From Meiothermus sp. (GTDB lineage: Bacteria > Deinococcota > Deinococci > Deinococcales > Thermaceae): DNA of 64,000 nucleotides. The translations under genes and the position numbers were made by a program. Positions 1 through 9,646 of the stretch are shown here, piece by piece. The stretch spans positions 2,832,501-2,896,500 of the forward strand of contig NZ_BPIM01000001.1 in NCBI RefSeq assembly GCF_026004115.1. The letters are read 5' to 3'. How positions within the stretch are numbered: the stretch's first letter is position 1; each line of letters opens with the position of its first letter. The notes beneath the pieces were generated by a model that did not search any database, was not told where the DNA came from, and saw nothing but the letters and a program-made list of their open reading frames with translations.

Positions 1-233
1 TGGACGTGACCACCCCTTCGGTGGCGGTGCTCTCGATGTGGCTGGCGGCCGATAGCGTCAGCGCCGATGTGGTCTACAACATGCTCAAGGCCACCTTCGA
101 CAACCCCGAATTCAAGGGCATTCACCCCAACCTGCAGCGCTTCTTCAACGTAAACAGCGCCGCCCGTAACCTTCCCATCCCCCTGCATCCGGGCGCCGAA
201 CGCTTCTATCGGGAGAAGCGGATCATCCGATAA
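1..233 (+). CDS. TAXI-family TRAP transporter solute-binding protein, C-terminal end (partial)
   Basis: The frame is open at the left edge of the window (codons begin at base 3), so only the last 76 or so residues are present. The tail with LPIPLHPGAERFYREK is typical of the C-terminus of TAXI-type periplasmic binding proteins, which feed substrates to tripartite ATP-independent transporters in the inner membrane. The fused TRAP permease gene follows on the same strand, which supports the assignment. The substrate cannot be told from the sequence; TAXI systems are often linked to C4-dicarboxylates or glutamate. The true start lies outside the window. Confidence 0.8.
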   Translation, partial: DVTTPSVAVLSMWLAADSVSADVVYNMLKATFDNPEFKGIHPNLQRFFNVNSAARNLPIPLHPGAERFYREKRIIR

Positions 234-245
234 GGCCAGCAAGCG

Positions 246-284
246 CTGGGGCCGGCCCATCGAGTCGGCCCCGGTTTATTTTGC
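246..284 (+). terminator. Rho-independent terminator-like hairpin between TRAP genes
   Basis: GGGGCCG (248-254) pairs with CGGCCCC (266-272) and is followed by TTTATTTT. It lies 12 nt after the stop of the binding-protein gene and before the permease gene. It could end the first transcript or lower permease expression relative to the binding protein. Confidence 0.6.
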
Positions 285-418
285 AGCATTACCCTTGACA
301 ACATAACCCGTAGAGCCAAACCAAAAATAGACGCCAAGCTGGTTTGGGTGTAAAACTATGCAAGCCGGATCGTTTGATATCGCGCAATTCCTAAGCTTTT
401 TTGTGCAGGAGGTTGTGG

Positions 419-2464
419 ATGAGTAGGGAGAGTCCAGAAGCCGAAGCCCAGCTAATGGTAGAAGAGACCGAGTTGGGAGGGCGAAAGCCTACCGACTGGT
501 CTCGCTGGCTGATTCTGGGATTGGCAGTAGGCTGGAGTGTATTTCAGGTCTGGGCCACCTGGTTGGGCTCGCTGGATGCCCTGTTTTTTCGGGCCACCCA
601 CCTGGCCTTCGCTTTTGCCCTGGTTTTTTTGGTGTATCCCTTCAATCAACGCAGCCGTCGCGACCGAATTCCACTTTTTGACTGGATTCTGGGTATCACC
701 GCTACCCTCTCGGCAGCATATGTGATGTGGCAATACAAAGACATGATTGAAGTCCGGGGGGGCCTGGCCAATCAAGCCGACCTGGTGGTGGGAAGCTTAA
801 CCATCCTGATGTTGCTGCTGGCCGGATGGCGCTCGCTGGGGCCGGCTATGCCGATTATTTCCATTGTGTTCATGCTGTTTGCCTTGATTGGGCCGCAGGG
901 TTTGTTTCAGGGCCAATTACCGGGCGCATTGGGCCAGTTGCACGCGGGGGTGCAGTGGCGTTCGCTGGTGAGCCAGCTTTTCATGAACGCTTCGGATAGC
1001 ATCTGGGGTACGCCCATCGGGGTGGCGGCGCGTACGGTGTTTGTGTTTGTATTGTTTGGGGCCATCCTCGAGCGGGCCGGGGCCGGGAAGTGGTTTACCG
1101 ACCTGGCTTTTAGCGTGCTGGGAGGGGTGCGTGGGGGGCCAGCCAAAGCCTCGATTGTTTCCTCAGCGCTTACCGGGGTGGTCTCGGGTTCCTCGATTTC
1201 TAATGTGGTGACCAGCGGTACTTTTACCATCCCGGCCATGCGACGGGCCGGTTATTCTGCCGAGAAAGCCGGAGCGGTCGAGGTAGCGGCCAGTTCCAAC
1301 GGGCAGCTCATGCCCCCGGTGATGGGGGCGGCGGCTTTTATCATGGCGGACTTTTTGGGCGTGCCTTACTCGGCGCTGGTTTTGATGGCCGTTGTGCCCG
1401 CCCTGCTGGCTTATACCACGCTGTTTATATTGGTGGATCTGGAAGCGGTCAAGCTGGGTCTGAAGGGCTTGCCCAAGGCCGAGCTGCCCAGGTTCTGGCC
1501 CACGCTGCGGGCCGGCTTGCACTATGTGTTTCCCCTGGGCTATTTGCTCTATGCCCTGCTAATAATTGAGCTTTCGCCCGAACGGGCAGCGCTCAACACT
1601 ATTTTCCTGATGATTGGCGTTGCGCTCGCACAGGAGCTCTACCGGGCCTGGCGAGAAGGGCGTGGGTTGGGTAGTGGTTTGCGTTCCTTTGCGCAAATTG
1701 TAATTGAGGGCTTTGCCAACGGGGCGCGTAACATGGTGGGTATTGCCATTGCCACCGGTCTGGCTGGCATCATTATTGCGGTGGTGCTCATCACCAACAT
1801 CGGTTTCGGTCTCACCGATCTGTTGCAGACCATCTCGGGAGGGAATCTGCTGGCGGCCCTATTCCTGGCCCAGCTCATCAGCCTGGTGCTGGGCATGGGC
1901 CTGCCCACCACAGCCAACTACGTGGTGATGGCCAGCCTGGTAGTACCGGTGATTACTAAAATTGCTGAGCAGAACGGCATAGATTATGGCTCGCTGACCT
2001 TCTCGGGTATCGAGGTGCCCATCCTGAAAATTGTGGCCCACATGTTCGCTTTCTACTTTGGCATCATGGCCGACTCTACCCCGCCGGTGGCGCTGGCGGC
2101 CTACGCGGCCTCGGCCATTGCCAAGGGCGACCCCTTCAAAACAGGTGTACAGGGCTTTATTTACGAGTTGCGAACGGCCCTGCTGGCCTACATGATCTTC
2201 TTCAATCCAGGGTTACTCTTGATTGGGGTGGGGAGCGTGCTCGAGGGCGGTCGCATCATCGTAACGGCGCTCCTGGGGCTTACGGCTTTTTCGGCAGCGA
2301 CGCTAGGATATTTGATGGGGAACGCCAACTGGTTGCAGCGGTTGCTATATCTGGTCGCCGCGTTCATGCTGATGCCCAACAACCCCAACACCGAAATCGT
2401 CGGGCTTGCTATTTTGGGTGTGACCTTCCTTTGGCAGTGGTACGCGCGTCGAGCTGCTGCCTAG
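419..2464 (+). CDS. TRAP transporter fused permease (4TM/12TM)
   Basis: 681-residue integral membrane protein with many hydrophobic segments, of the size and layout of TRAP permeases in which the small DctQ-like and large DctM-like subunits are fused. The DctM-type core is visible in GSSISNVVTSGTFTIP and LGMGLPTTANYVVMA, the conserved membrane re-entrant regions. It moves a carboxylate substrate across the inner membrane using the sodium or proton gradient, with the preceding TAXI protein delivering substrate. The start chosen is ATG at 419, six bases after a perfect AGGAGG (407-412). An in-frame TTG at 401 would put the ribosome site inside the gene and is less likely. Confidence 0.92.
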   Translation: MSRESPEAEAQLMVEETELGGRKPTDWSRWLILGLAVGWSVFQVWATWLGSLDALFFRATHLAFAFALVFLVYPFNQRSRRDRIPLFDWILGITATLSAAYVMWQYKDMIEVRGGLANQADLVVGSLTILMLLLAGWRSLGPAMPIISIVFMLFALIGPQGLFQGQLPGALGQLHAGVQWRSLVSQLFMNASDSIWGTPIGVAARTVFVFVLFGAILERAGAGKWFTDLAFSVLGGVRGGPAKASIVSSALTGVVSGSSISNVVTSGTFTIPAMRRAGYSAEKAGAVEVAASSNGQLMPPVMGAAAFIMADFLGVPYSALVLMAVVPALLAYTTLFILVDLEAVKLGLKGLPKAELPRFWPTLRAGLHYVFPLGYLLYALLIIELSPERAALNTIFLMIGVALAQELYRAWREGRGLGSGLRSFAQIVIEGFANGARNMVGIAIATGLAGIIIAVVLITNIGFGLTDLLQTISGGNLLAALFLAQLISLVLGMGLPTTANYVVMASLVVPVITKIAEQNGIDYGSLTFSGIEVPILKIVAHMFAFYFGIMADSTPPVALAAYAASAIAKGDPFKTGVQGFIYELRTALLAYMIFFNPGLLLIGVGSVLEGGRIIVTALLGLTAFSAATLGYLMGNANWLQRLLYLVAAFMLMPNNPNTEIVGLAILGVTFLWQWYARRAAA

Positions 2465-2667
2465 GGCGGTTTTAGGAAATAACCTTGGGGTATGTGGTGA
2501 GCGCTAGCACCATCTGGGAGGCGAGGGGGTGCCCGTTAAGCGGCTAACCTGGGTTTGCAATCTCCATATACCTCGGCTCAAACCGCAAACTGCCCCAATA
2601 CAACCCTTCGTCTCTGAACGCTAAGGCGAATGTGTGATCTGCTAAAACGGTAGCAAGAGCGCAAGAC

Positions 2668-3090
2668 ATGAAGCTTTACTGGGCGGAATTCATGGATTCA
2701 AGGTCAGCCCTGGCCTTGCGACGGCGGGGCCTGGTGCAGCTCAGCGGGCTGGCGCTGGCGTTACAAATGACCCATCTGGCCCTGGCCTGGCTGGCTGTAC
2801 CTACCCTGATGGGGCTACCCCAGTGGATAACCTGGTCTGTGAGTGGTTTTTTTGCCCTCTTACTGCTGATTGTAGTGGTGCTGAAATTCCGTCCAGCAAG
2901 CAAGCAATCACATCTTGAACCGGCCCGGCAGGTTTTTTTGGATGCGCTCTGGCTGGGGGCGGCCTGCCTAGCCGCAATTTTTGCGATGCGGATGGGATTT
3001 GAGTTAGGGGTGGTGTTGTTTTTGGGGCTTGGGCTGGTGGGCTACGGGATTGCTTTTGGACGCTTGTGGTTTGGGCTGAGCAAAGCGTGA
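2668..3090 (+). CDS. Hypothetical small membrane protein
   Basis: 140-residue protein with about four hydrophobic helices and a charged N-terminal stretch (RRRG near residue 20). No family is recognised. An alternative start is the ATG at 2692, which would remove eight residues. Its last 87 bases overlap antisense to the 3' end of the patatin-like gene, so one of the two C-termini may be mis-set. There is no obvious strong ribosome site at either start. It could be an ATP synthase protein I-like or other small hydrophobic protein, but there is no firm evidence for a role. Confidence 0.5.
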   Translation: MKLYWAEFMDSRSALALRRRGLVQLSGLALALQMTHLALAWLAVPTLMGLPQWITWSVSGFFALLLLIVVVLKFRPASKQSHLEPARQVFLDALWLGAACLAAIFAMRMGFELGVVLFLGLGLVGYGIAFGRLWFGLSKA

Positions 3091-3918
3091 CCACCAGGGT
3101 TTGCTGAGGGTGGGTTTTTCCAGCAACTGCCGAATGCGGGGCAGGGCTTCCTCAGCGCGTTTGCGCCCAAGTTCGTAGGCAAGTTCGGCCTTGGTGTAGT
3201 CGAAGGTCTCGATGGGCGGATCGGCAGCCAGCGAGATTGCTAAATCGGCCTGGGCCAGGGCCATGCTCAGGAGGCGACGGCGTGAGGCCTCACCTGCTTG
3301 CAAAGCTGCTTCCAGAGCGCTTTTTGGCTCAGTGGGCGTAACCCGATTGGAAACATCCACGGCTACGATGGGCCCCGCCTGCAAGGCTTTGGCTGCGGTG
3401 ACCGGCACTTTTTCGGCCACATCGCCATCTACCAACAAGCGCCCGTGCCAGGGAACAGGGGGAAAAATGCTGGGTACGGCGCTGCTGGCCGCCAGCGCCT
3501 CAGCTACGGGCCCGGCCCGCAGCATAACCAGCTCGCCGGTGTTGAAGTCGCAGGCCTGGATGACCAGCGGGATGGGGCTATCCTCGATGCGACGCTCGCC
3601 AAACAGGGCCCGGTAGCCCTGACGAATTTTTTGTCCTTCGGCCAGATAGGGCCGCCGCACGAAATCGACCAGGCGGGTTACCTGGTACAAGGCTCCGGTT
3701 TTTTGCAGGCGCTCGAGTTCGGGGTCTTTGAGCCATTCGCTTAGCTCGGTGTGATGAACGGTGATTCCAAAAGCGTACAAAGCAGCGGCCAGTGCGCCCG
3801 CTGAGCTGCCCGCCAGCCCGGCGACGGGGATTTTGGCTTCAGTGAGTACTTCCAGCAGAGCCGTGTGTGCACTGCCCCGCACCCCTCCACCTCCCAGCGC
3901 CAGCACGATGCCTTCCAT
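3004..3918 (-). CDS. Patatin-like phospholipase / RssA-type serine hydrolase
   Basis: 304-residue protein starting at MEGIVLALGG. It shows the patatin hallmarks: an oxyanion loop GGGGVRG (residues 9-15), the nucleophile elbow GSSAG with Ser39, and the second catalytic residue in VDGD (Asp164). Bacterial members cleave acyl ester bonds in lipids, usually at the inner membrane. The start at 3918 is chosen because the conserved domain begins there; the upstream in-frame extension to 3996 has no family character. The lysine- and proline-rich tail runs 87 bases antisense into the neighbouring membrane-protein gene. The physiological substrate is unknown. Confidence 0.85.
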   Translation of the reverse strand: MEGIVLALGGGGVRGSAHTALLEVLTEAKIPVAGLAGSSAGALAAALYAFGITVHHTELSEWLKDPELERLQKTGALYQVTRLVDFVRRPYLAEGQKIRQGYRALFGERRIEDSPIPLVIQACDFNTGELVMLRAGPVAEALAASSAVPSIFPPVPWHGRLLVDGDVAEKVPVTAAKALQAGPIVAVDVSNRVTPTEPKSALEAALQAGEASRRRLLSMALAQADLAISLAADPPIETFDYTKAELAYELGRKRAEEALPRIRQLLEKPTLSKPWWSRFAQPKPQASKSNPVAHQPKPQKQHHP

Positions 3919-4254
3919 AGCTTGTATGGTAGCAAAAAAGTTATACCAAGTGCAGTGATTTTGATTAAGTTCGGCTATGGGGTGCTCTAATTGCATAAAT
4001 AGGTTCGAGGTGTAGCGCTTGGTTCAGGTGATATGCAAGCAGGGACGCTCAGAAACTTCGCCGGGATTCTAGGGGTCAAAAGCCCAAGCGCTGTGCTGAA
4101 CACGATTTGCCCCTGCTGCGTGGGTTGGGTGAAGAAGCTCTAGCGTTGTTCGGTGTGCTTGAACCAATATGAGGCAAGCGCAAAATAAAGTGGCGTGAAT
4201 CCTATCTGGGGTATCAGAAAATTGTCATGTCGGGCTGTGTTGTAAAAGGGTAGC
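3919..4254. other. Intergenic region between patatin-like gene and trpC
   Basis: About 336 bp between divergent genes. No tRNA, repeat array or convincing small gene was found. TTGTCA followed 15 bases later by TAAAAG just upstream of trpC is a weak promoter candidate. No Trp-rich leader peptide was seen. Confidence 0.5.
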
Positions 4255-5046
4255 ATGATGCATATGGTTCCAGAGCTATCCAAAGTGCCCGGCGTTTTGG
4301 GGGAGATATCCAGGCGGCGTTATGGTGAAGTGCTGAAGCTTGAAGGCCTCCGCTGGACCCCACCCACAGCCAGCCCACCCTCCTTTCAACAGGCTTTGCG
4401 TTTGCCGGGTTTATCGCTTGTTGCCGAGGTCAAGCGAAAAAGTCCATCGCAGGGGGAAATCGCCGTGCGACTCGAGGCCGCTCAGGTGGCCCGAGAGTAT
4501 GCTGCGGGCGGTGCCCGGGCCATTAGCGTGCTCACTGAACCGCACTATTTTGCGGGTTCGGATCAGGACTTGCTCGAGGTGCGGCAGGCGGTGGATCTGC
4601 CCATTTTGCGAAAGGACTTTACCGTGCACCCGGTGCAGATCGCCCAGGCCCGGGCACTCGGTGCGTCGGCGGTGCTGCTTATTGTGGCGGTGCTGGGCCC
4701 CCTAACTCAGGCCTATCTGGAGCTGGCCCATGCCCAAAGCCTCGATGCTCTGGTCGAGGTACACCACGAGGCCGAGCTCGAGCTCGCGCTGGCGGCGGGA
4801 GCCTCGATAATTGGGGTCAACAACCGCAACCTGATTGACCTGAGCATTGACCGCTCGACGGCGCCCCGGCTGGGCCTCTTGGCCCGACGGGCTGGCTTTG
4901 CCGGCCTGCTGGTCGCCGAGTCGGGCTACAGCGAGCCGGCGCAACTGGCCGAACTCGAGGGGCTGTTCGACGCTGTTCTTATCGGAACCAGCCTGGCCCG
5001 CAGTGGCAACTGGCGGTCTGCGGTAGCGCAGATAACCCGGAAGTGA
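4255..5046 (+). CDS. trpC: Indole-3-glycerol phosphate synthase
   Basis: 263-residue TIM-barrel enzyme of tryptophan biosynthesis that converts carboxyphenylamino-deoxyribulose phosphate to indole-3-glycerol phosphate in the cytoplasm. Conserved elements are [19 protein letters not shown] (catalytic Lys), LVEVHHE, GVNNRNL and VAESGY, in the usual order. Three ATG codons at 4255, 4258 and 4264 are in frame; no clear ribosome site is seen upstream, so the exact start is open. It stands alone here with no other trp biosynthetic gene in the window. The window also holds a tryptophan degradation cluster 46 kb away. Confidence 0.95.
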   Translation: MMHMVPELSKVPGVLGEISRRRYGEVLKLEGLRWTPPTASPPSFQQALRLPGLSLVAEVKRKSPSQGEIAVRLEAAQVAREYAAGGARAISVLTEPHYFAGSDQDLLEVRQAVDLPILRKDFTVHPVQIAQARALGASAVLLIVAVLGPLTQAYLELAHAQSLDALVEVHHEAELELALAAGASIIGVNNRNLIDLSIDRSTAPRLGLLARRAGFAGLLVAESGYSEPAQLAELEGLFDAVLIGTSLARSGNWRSAVAQITRK

Positions 5047-5182
5047 CTGCTTCACGGGGTTAGACTGGTGCTTAGTACTGATATACCGACAAACCATCGC
5101 GAGCCTTGCCCAGCAAATACCTACAAATCGAGGTTGTGTGCGATTCGAGCGTGAAGCAAAAGCAAGATAAAGGGAGGAATGG

Positions 5183-8100
5183 ATGGCCCTCTATCTCAGC
5201 TTGCTTGGCCCGCCCCAGCTCTGGCAGGAGGGTAAACTGGTCTCGAGCCTGCCGCGCAAAGCGGTGGCGATGGCAGCCTACCTGGCAGTGGTGGGTGGCG
5301 TGGTTGAGCGCGGGCGCCTGGCCGACCTGTTGTGGGAGGGAGAGGAAGAAGCTGTACGACGGAATCTTCGCCAGGAACTTTTCCGCCTCAAGAACACCGT
5401 TTGGGAAAAGGTATTCGAGCAAAGCCCCCAGCACATCGGGCTGGGATCCATAAAGACCGACCTCGAGGATTTTCTGGCGCAGATGGCCCGGGGGGCCTGG
5501 TCGGAGGCGCTGGCCTTGTGGCGGGGAGGGTTTCTGGCCGGCCTCGACCCCAAGGCTTCGGAGGGCTACTGGGACTGGCTGATTCCCGAGCGTGAGCGCT
5601 GGGAGCGCCTCTACCGGGAAGCCATGCTGGGTCTGGCGCGCGGCCAGGAAGCAGCTGGCCAGCTTGCCGAGGCCCTCAAGGTCTACCAGAAGCTGCTCGC
5701 CGAAGATCCCCTACAGGAAACCGAGCAACAGGCGGTCATGCGCCTATACCTGCAACTAGGTGACCGCTCCGCGGCGATACGGCAATACGAGCAGTACCGG
5801 CTATTGTTGCGGGATCAACTGGGTCTGGAGCCCAGCTTGCAAACGCAGGCCTTGGGGGCGCAGGTGCGCGAAGGGCAGCCCTTGCCCCCACAGCAACAGG
5901 CGGTGGCCCAAATGTTGAGCGAGCCTCCTCTGGTCGGGCGCAGCGAGGACTGGGCCTGGCTCGAGGCCCACTGGGGGCGGGGCCTGTTGCTTTTGCTGGC
6001 CGAATCCGGGGTGGGCAAAAGCCGCCTGGCCCTGGAGTACGCCAAGCGCCAAGTAGGAGCCGGCCCTTCCGAGACCCTGCGCATCCGCCAGCGTGAGAGT
6101 GGGCAGGGCATTGGCTTTAGCGGTCTGCTGGAGGCCCTGCGGCAAGCCCTGGAAGCCCATAAGCTGGACAACCTCGAGCCCATCTGGCGTGACGAACTGG
6201 CCCAACTGCTGCCCGAGCTGGGCCTTCCGCCCAGCAACCTGCACAAAGCACGGTTCTTTGAAGCCCTGTGCCGGGCCTTGCAGGCCATCGTTCGCCCCGG
6301 CGGGGTGGTGCTGTGGGACGATCTGCACTGGCTGGACTGGGCCAGCCTGGAGTTCTTGCCCTACCTGGTGCGCCGCTCCAGCAGCCTGGGTTTTTTCCTG
6401 CTGGGCACCGCCCGCCCCGAAGCCTTGCAAAAAAACCAGCCGGCGCGTCAAATTTTGCAAGAAATTGCTCGAGAAAACCGCCTCTTCCAACGCTTGCTAA
6501 AGCCCATGGATCCGCCTGCACTGGTGCAGTTGCTACGCCAGATGTCGGGTCAGCGCGAAGGGGGCGAGCGTTTTGCAGAACGCCTGTTTCAGGCTACCGA
6601 GGGCAATGTGTTTTATGTCCTCGAGATTCTGCGCTACCTCTTCGACCAGGGGCTCTTGCGGGCCGAAGCCGGGGCCTGGCATACCCCCTTCGACAGCTTC
6701 ACCTCCGACTACCGTGAGCTGCCGCTGCCCCCCAGTGTGCGCGAGGCCCTGCTGGAGCGGCTCCAGCGCCTGGGTGAGGACGCCTTGCCCATCCTCCAGG
6801 CCATGGCACTGGCCGACTTCCCCCTGCCCCCCGAACTGGCCGCGGGGCTGTTGCGCCACCTGGGAACCCCCATCATCGAGCTGGAAAACCTGACCCAAAG
6901 CGGGTTTTTGCGCCTCAACCCCAGCGGCTACACCCTGCGACACGAGCTGGTGCGGCAAACTGTGTTGGCCGAGATGAGTCAGTCCCGCCGTCGCTGGCTG
7001 CATGCCTGCATTGCCGATGCCCTACGCGAGGTGGCCGGCCCGCTACCGCAACTGGCGGCGCACCTCGAGGCTGCCGGACAGCGAGCCGAAGCCTACGTGG
7101 CCCACCTGATGGCCGGGCGCAGCCTGCGCCGGGGGCCGCTGGCCCGGCAAGCCCTGGAACACTACCAGCGCGCCCAGGTGCTGTGCCCTTCCACGGAACC
7201 TGACCACGAGCGCTTTCGCATGCTGATTGAAGCGGCGGAAACCCGAATCAGACTGGGGCAGTCGCAGATTCCCGAGCGCCAGGAAATGGCCCGACTGGCC
7301 GACAGCTTGGGCGACCATGAGCGCTTTCGCCTGTTCTTGCTGGACGCCGATGCTTCGCTGGCCTCGGGCCGGGTGGTTGAGGGTATCCCGGTGGCGCGGG
7401 AGGCCCTGCGCCTGGCCCAGACCCCCTGGCAGCGGGGCCATGCCCTTTTTAAGCTGGCCTGGCTCGAGTACCGCGGGGGTGACCCCGATGTACAGCTCGA
7501 GCCGCTGCTGGCCTCTATCCGGGCCTTTCACGACATCGGCGACCAGGCCATGGAAACCCTGGCTTTGCGCAACCTGTCGGGTTACTGGTTCCGGCTGGGC
7601 GACCTGTTGCAGTACAGCCAGACCTATGCCCAGGCTTTTAAGTTGGCCGCCGAACTGCGCGACGACCTGCTGCTTCGGCGCTTACGGGCCGATAAGGTCA
7701 TGGTGGACTGGGTCAAGGGGGACTACGCGGACAGCCTGCAGGTGGCCGAACTCCTGTACCAGGAAGCCCGCGAACGGGGCGACTGGTGGGCGGTGTGGGA
7801 CGCCCTGCAGGGTTTGCTGCTGAATGCGGCTGTACTGGGTCTGGAACCTGAACTCGAGGCCACTGTCCAGCGGGCCGTGGTCGAGGCCGCCGAGGTGGGG
7901 GCCTGGCGCGACCTGGCCCTCCTGCGCTCCGACTACGGCAACGCCCTGATGGTGGCGGGCCGTCTGGAAGAAGCAAAGGGCGAGCTTCAGGCTGCCCTGC
8001 GCGACCTGCGCGAGATGGGCGAGCGAGCCCGGCTGGGGCATGCTTTGTTCAACCTGGGTTTTACTTTGCTCGAGCTAGGCGATCTGGAGCGCAGTCGGGA

Positions 8101-8455
8101 TACCCTGGCCGAATCGGTAGCACTCTGGCGAGACCGCAAGGAGTACCGTCACACGGCCCGCTCCCTGGCCGCCCTGGCCCTGGTGCACCTGAGGGCCAAC
8201 AACCGCAAAAAAGCCCAGCAACTTTCGGAGGAAGCCTACGCCCTGCGCGCCGACTGGGCGCGGGGAATCTACGACCTGCCGCTGGTGCTCTATATCCGGG
8301 CCCGGGCTCTGGGTAACCAGCGGGGTGGTGAACTCCTGCGCGAGAGCCAACAACTCCTGCGCGACCTGGCCCACCAGCTCCCGCCCCATCTTGCGCAGCG
8401 CCTGCTAAACAACCGCTATGTGGTCTGGGCACTCAGCAAGACCACCGAGGTTTGA
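5183..8455 (+). CDS. AfsR/SARP-like transcriptional regulator with BTAD, ATPase and TPR domains
   Basis: 1090-residue regulator. The N-terminus (about 1-90) looks like an OmpR-type winged helix, followed by a helical bacterial transcriptional activation domain (about 95-235). A STAND-type ATPase then has Walker A AESGVGKS (273-280) and a Walker B-like VVLWDDLHW (375-383). The last 450 residues are helical TPR-like repeats that probably sense a ligand or partner. GGGAGGA lies just before the ATG at 5183. Such proteins integrate ATP binding with activation of target genes and are best known in actinomycetes; the target here is unknown. The nearest downstream genes are a small lipoprotein and a broken exported-protein gene. 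Confidence 0.85.
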   Translation: MALYLSLLGPPQLWQEGKLVSSLPRKAVAMAAYLAVVGGVVERGRLADLLWEGEEEAVRRNLRQELFRLKNTVWEKVFEQSPQHIGLGSIKTDLEDFLAQMARGAWSEALALWRGGFLAGLDPKASEGYWDWLIPERERWERLYREAMLGLARGQEAAGQLAEALKVYQKLLAEDPLQETEQQAVMRLYLQLGDRSAAIRQYEQYRLLLRDQLGLEPSLQTQALGAQVREGQPLPPQQQAVAQMLSEPPLVGRSEDWAWLEAHWGRGLLLLLAESGVGKSRLALEYAKRQVGAGPSETLRIRQRESGQGIGFSGLLEALRQALEAHKLDNLEPIWRDELAQLLPELGLPPSNLHKARFFEALCRALQAIVRPGGVVLWDDLHWLDWASLEFLPYLVRRSSSLGFFLLGTARPEALQKNQPARQILQEIARENRLFQRLLKPMDPPALVQLLRQMSGQREGGERFAERLFQATEGNVFYVLEILRYLFDQGLLRAEAGAWHTPFDSFTSDYRELPLPPSVREALLERLQRLGEDALPILQAMALADFPLPPELAAGLLRHLGTPIIELENLTQSGFLRLNPSGYTLRHELVRQTVLAEMSQSRRRWLHACIADALREVAGPLPQLAAHLEAAGQRAEAYVAHLMAGRSLRRGPLARQALEHYQRAQVLCPSTEPDHERFRMLIEAAETRIRLGQSQIPERQEMARLADSLGDHERFRLFLLDADASLASGRVVEGIPVAREALRLAQTPWQRGHALFKLAWLEYRGGDPDVQLEPLLASIRAFHDIGDQAMETLALRNLSGYWFRLGDLLQYSQTYAQAFKLAAELRDDLLLRRLRADKVMVDWVKGDYADSLQVAELLYQEARERGDWWAVWDALQGLLLNAAVLGLEPELEATVQRAVVEAAEVGAWRDLALLRSDYGNALMVAGRLEEAKGELQAALRDLREMGERARLGHALFNLGFTLLELGDLERSRDTLAESVALWRDRKEYRHTARSLAALALVHLRANNRKKAQQLSEEAYALRADWARGIYDLPLVLYIRARALGNQRGGELLRESQQLLRDLAHQLPPHLAQRLLNNRYVVWALSKTTEV

Positions 8456-8551
8456 TACCAAAAAATAACGTCAAAATAACGCGTACCTGGCTATTGTCAC
8501 CTGAGCTTAGCCCATAACCAACTTGCGGCTGAGTGCGTAAAGGGGGTAGGT

Positions 8552-8701
8552 GTGAGGTTTATAGCAATGGTTTTCGTACTTGGTCTGCTCCTGCTGGCCT
8601 CCTGTGGAAGTCCAGGAAGCAGTGCTGCATGCCCCAACCCTGCGGTTTTTGATAACAGCGAGTGTAAGTTTGACGATGCCAACACCAAGTTTGGCCCGTA
8701 G
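8552..8701 (+). CDS. Small predicted lipoprotein (49 aa)
   Basis: GTG start at 8552 preceded by AGGGGGTAGG. The product has a hydrophobic signal (VFVLGLLLLASC) ending in a lipobox LASC with the acylated Cys at residue 18, then a 31-residue Cys-containing tail that ends at TAG 8699. It would be anchored to a membrane after signal peptidase II cleavage. The next reading frame starts two bases later, so the two were probably co-transcribed. No family is recognised. Confidence 0.55.
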   Translation: MRFIAMVFVLGLLLLASCGSPGSSAACPNPAVFDNSECKFDDANTKFGP

Positions 8702-8703
8702 GA

Positions 8704-9284
8704 GTGTGTATCACGAAAGGAAGTAATCTCAAGTTTTTCGTTTTGGGGGCAGCCCTGGTAGCTTCGGGCTTGTGGGCTGCGGCAGTGACAATTCCCAATA
8801 CCTTTTTGCGCTGGAGAAGTGCTCAGCGCGGCCAAAATAAACGCCAACTTTGCCGCCATCAAAACGGCAGTAGATGCCCTCGAGGCCGCTCCCTGGCAAG
8901 CAAAACCGTGTAAGCGGAACCTGTTCGGAAGGCCGCTATATTCGCTCGGTCAACGCGGACGGCACGGTGATCTGTGGGAATCCGGGTGCATTTGGGCAAG
9001 TGCGTGGTGACGGCTCGCTTCGCACTGGGGTAAATGTTGCTGCGGTGACCAAAGGCACAGGCGAGTATGGCATTACCTTTACGGTTCAGCCTTCCCAAGA
9101 CCAGCTCGAGGCTGCACAAGTCACCCTCGCGGGGGATGTGGGCTCAGGTGTTTTGTTTCCCAGGGTCAACAACGCTCAGGCAGGTTTCACCCTTTCTTGC
9201 CCAAATGGCCTCCAGGTTGTCTTAACCACCGCCGCCGGAACCAAGACCGATGGACGGTTCAACTTCTCGGTTCCGCCGCAGTAA
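8704..9284 (+). pseudogene. Exported protein gene broken by two +1 frameshifts
   Basis: Three frames must be joined to read one protein. The first (from GTG 8704) has a signal peptide ending AAAVTIPNTF. Dropping one T in the T5 run at 8803-8807 leads into AGEVLSAAKINANFAAIK. Dropping one A at 8912-8913 leads into SGTCSEGRYIRSVNADGT and on to the stop at 9284. The joined product would be about 192 residues. The INANFAAIKTAVDALE stretch resembles segments seen in phage-tail or surface proteins. Either the gene is decaying or the assembly has two indel errors. The start has no good ribosome site. Confidence 0.65.
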
Positions 9285-9646
9285 ATGAGGCCAACTGAAA
9301 AAGCTGCGCCAGATTGAGTTTGTGAAATTCCCAAAGTCCATTCCACCAGCTCTACGCTTGGAGTCGCAGTACCTCTATGGACGCTGAGCCGGATTTAGTG
9401 ACAAACATACCTTAGAAGCACTTAGCCGTGAGGTAGTAGCGTCCAAATTCACTAATACTTTTTTGCAGGTAGGCTCGTTAATTGTTTGTTTATTTTGTGA
9501 AACAACCTTCAAAAACCATGCTTTGCCGTGTGCATTGAAAATATCGCCTTGTCGAATCTCAATTCTGTAACGGCAATATAACGCTGGACTTGTTAGCCTC
9601 TAGCTACAAGCCGAAACCTACATACCGGCTGAGCTTGGAGGTTTGT
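9285..9646. other. AT-richer intergenic region upstream of surface lipoprotein
   Basis: About 360 bp with lower GC than its surroundings. TTGTTT...AAACAA near 9484-9505 can form a short hairpin. No promoter, RNA gene or coding sequence could be defended. Confidence 0.4.

Noticed and set aside
285-418. TTGACA at 295-300 as promoter of the TRAP permease
   Set aside because: No acceptable -10 element lies 15-19 bp downstream.
3919-4254. tRNA or trp leader upstream of trpC
   Set aside because: No cloverleaf-compatible arms and no Trp-codon-rich small frame were found.
5801-6490. Long minus-strand open frames inside the AfsR-like gene
   Set aside because: They are antisense to a convincing multi-domain protein, are rich in Gln, Gly and Ala as expected for antisense of GC-rich codons, and show no family motifs.
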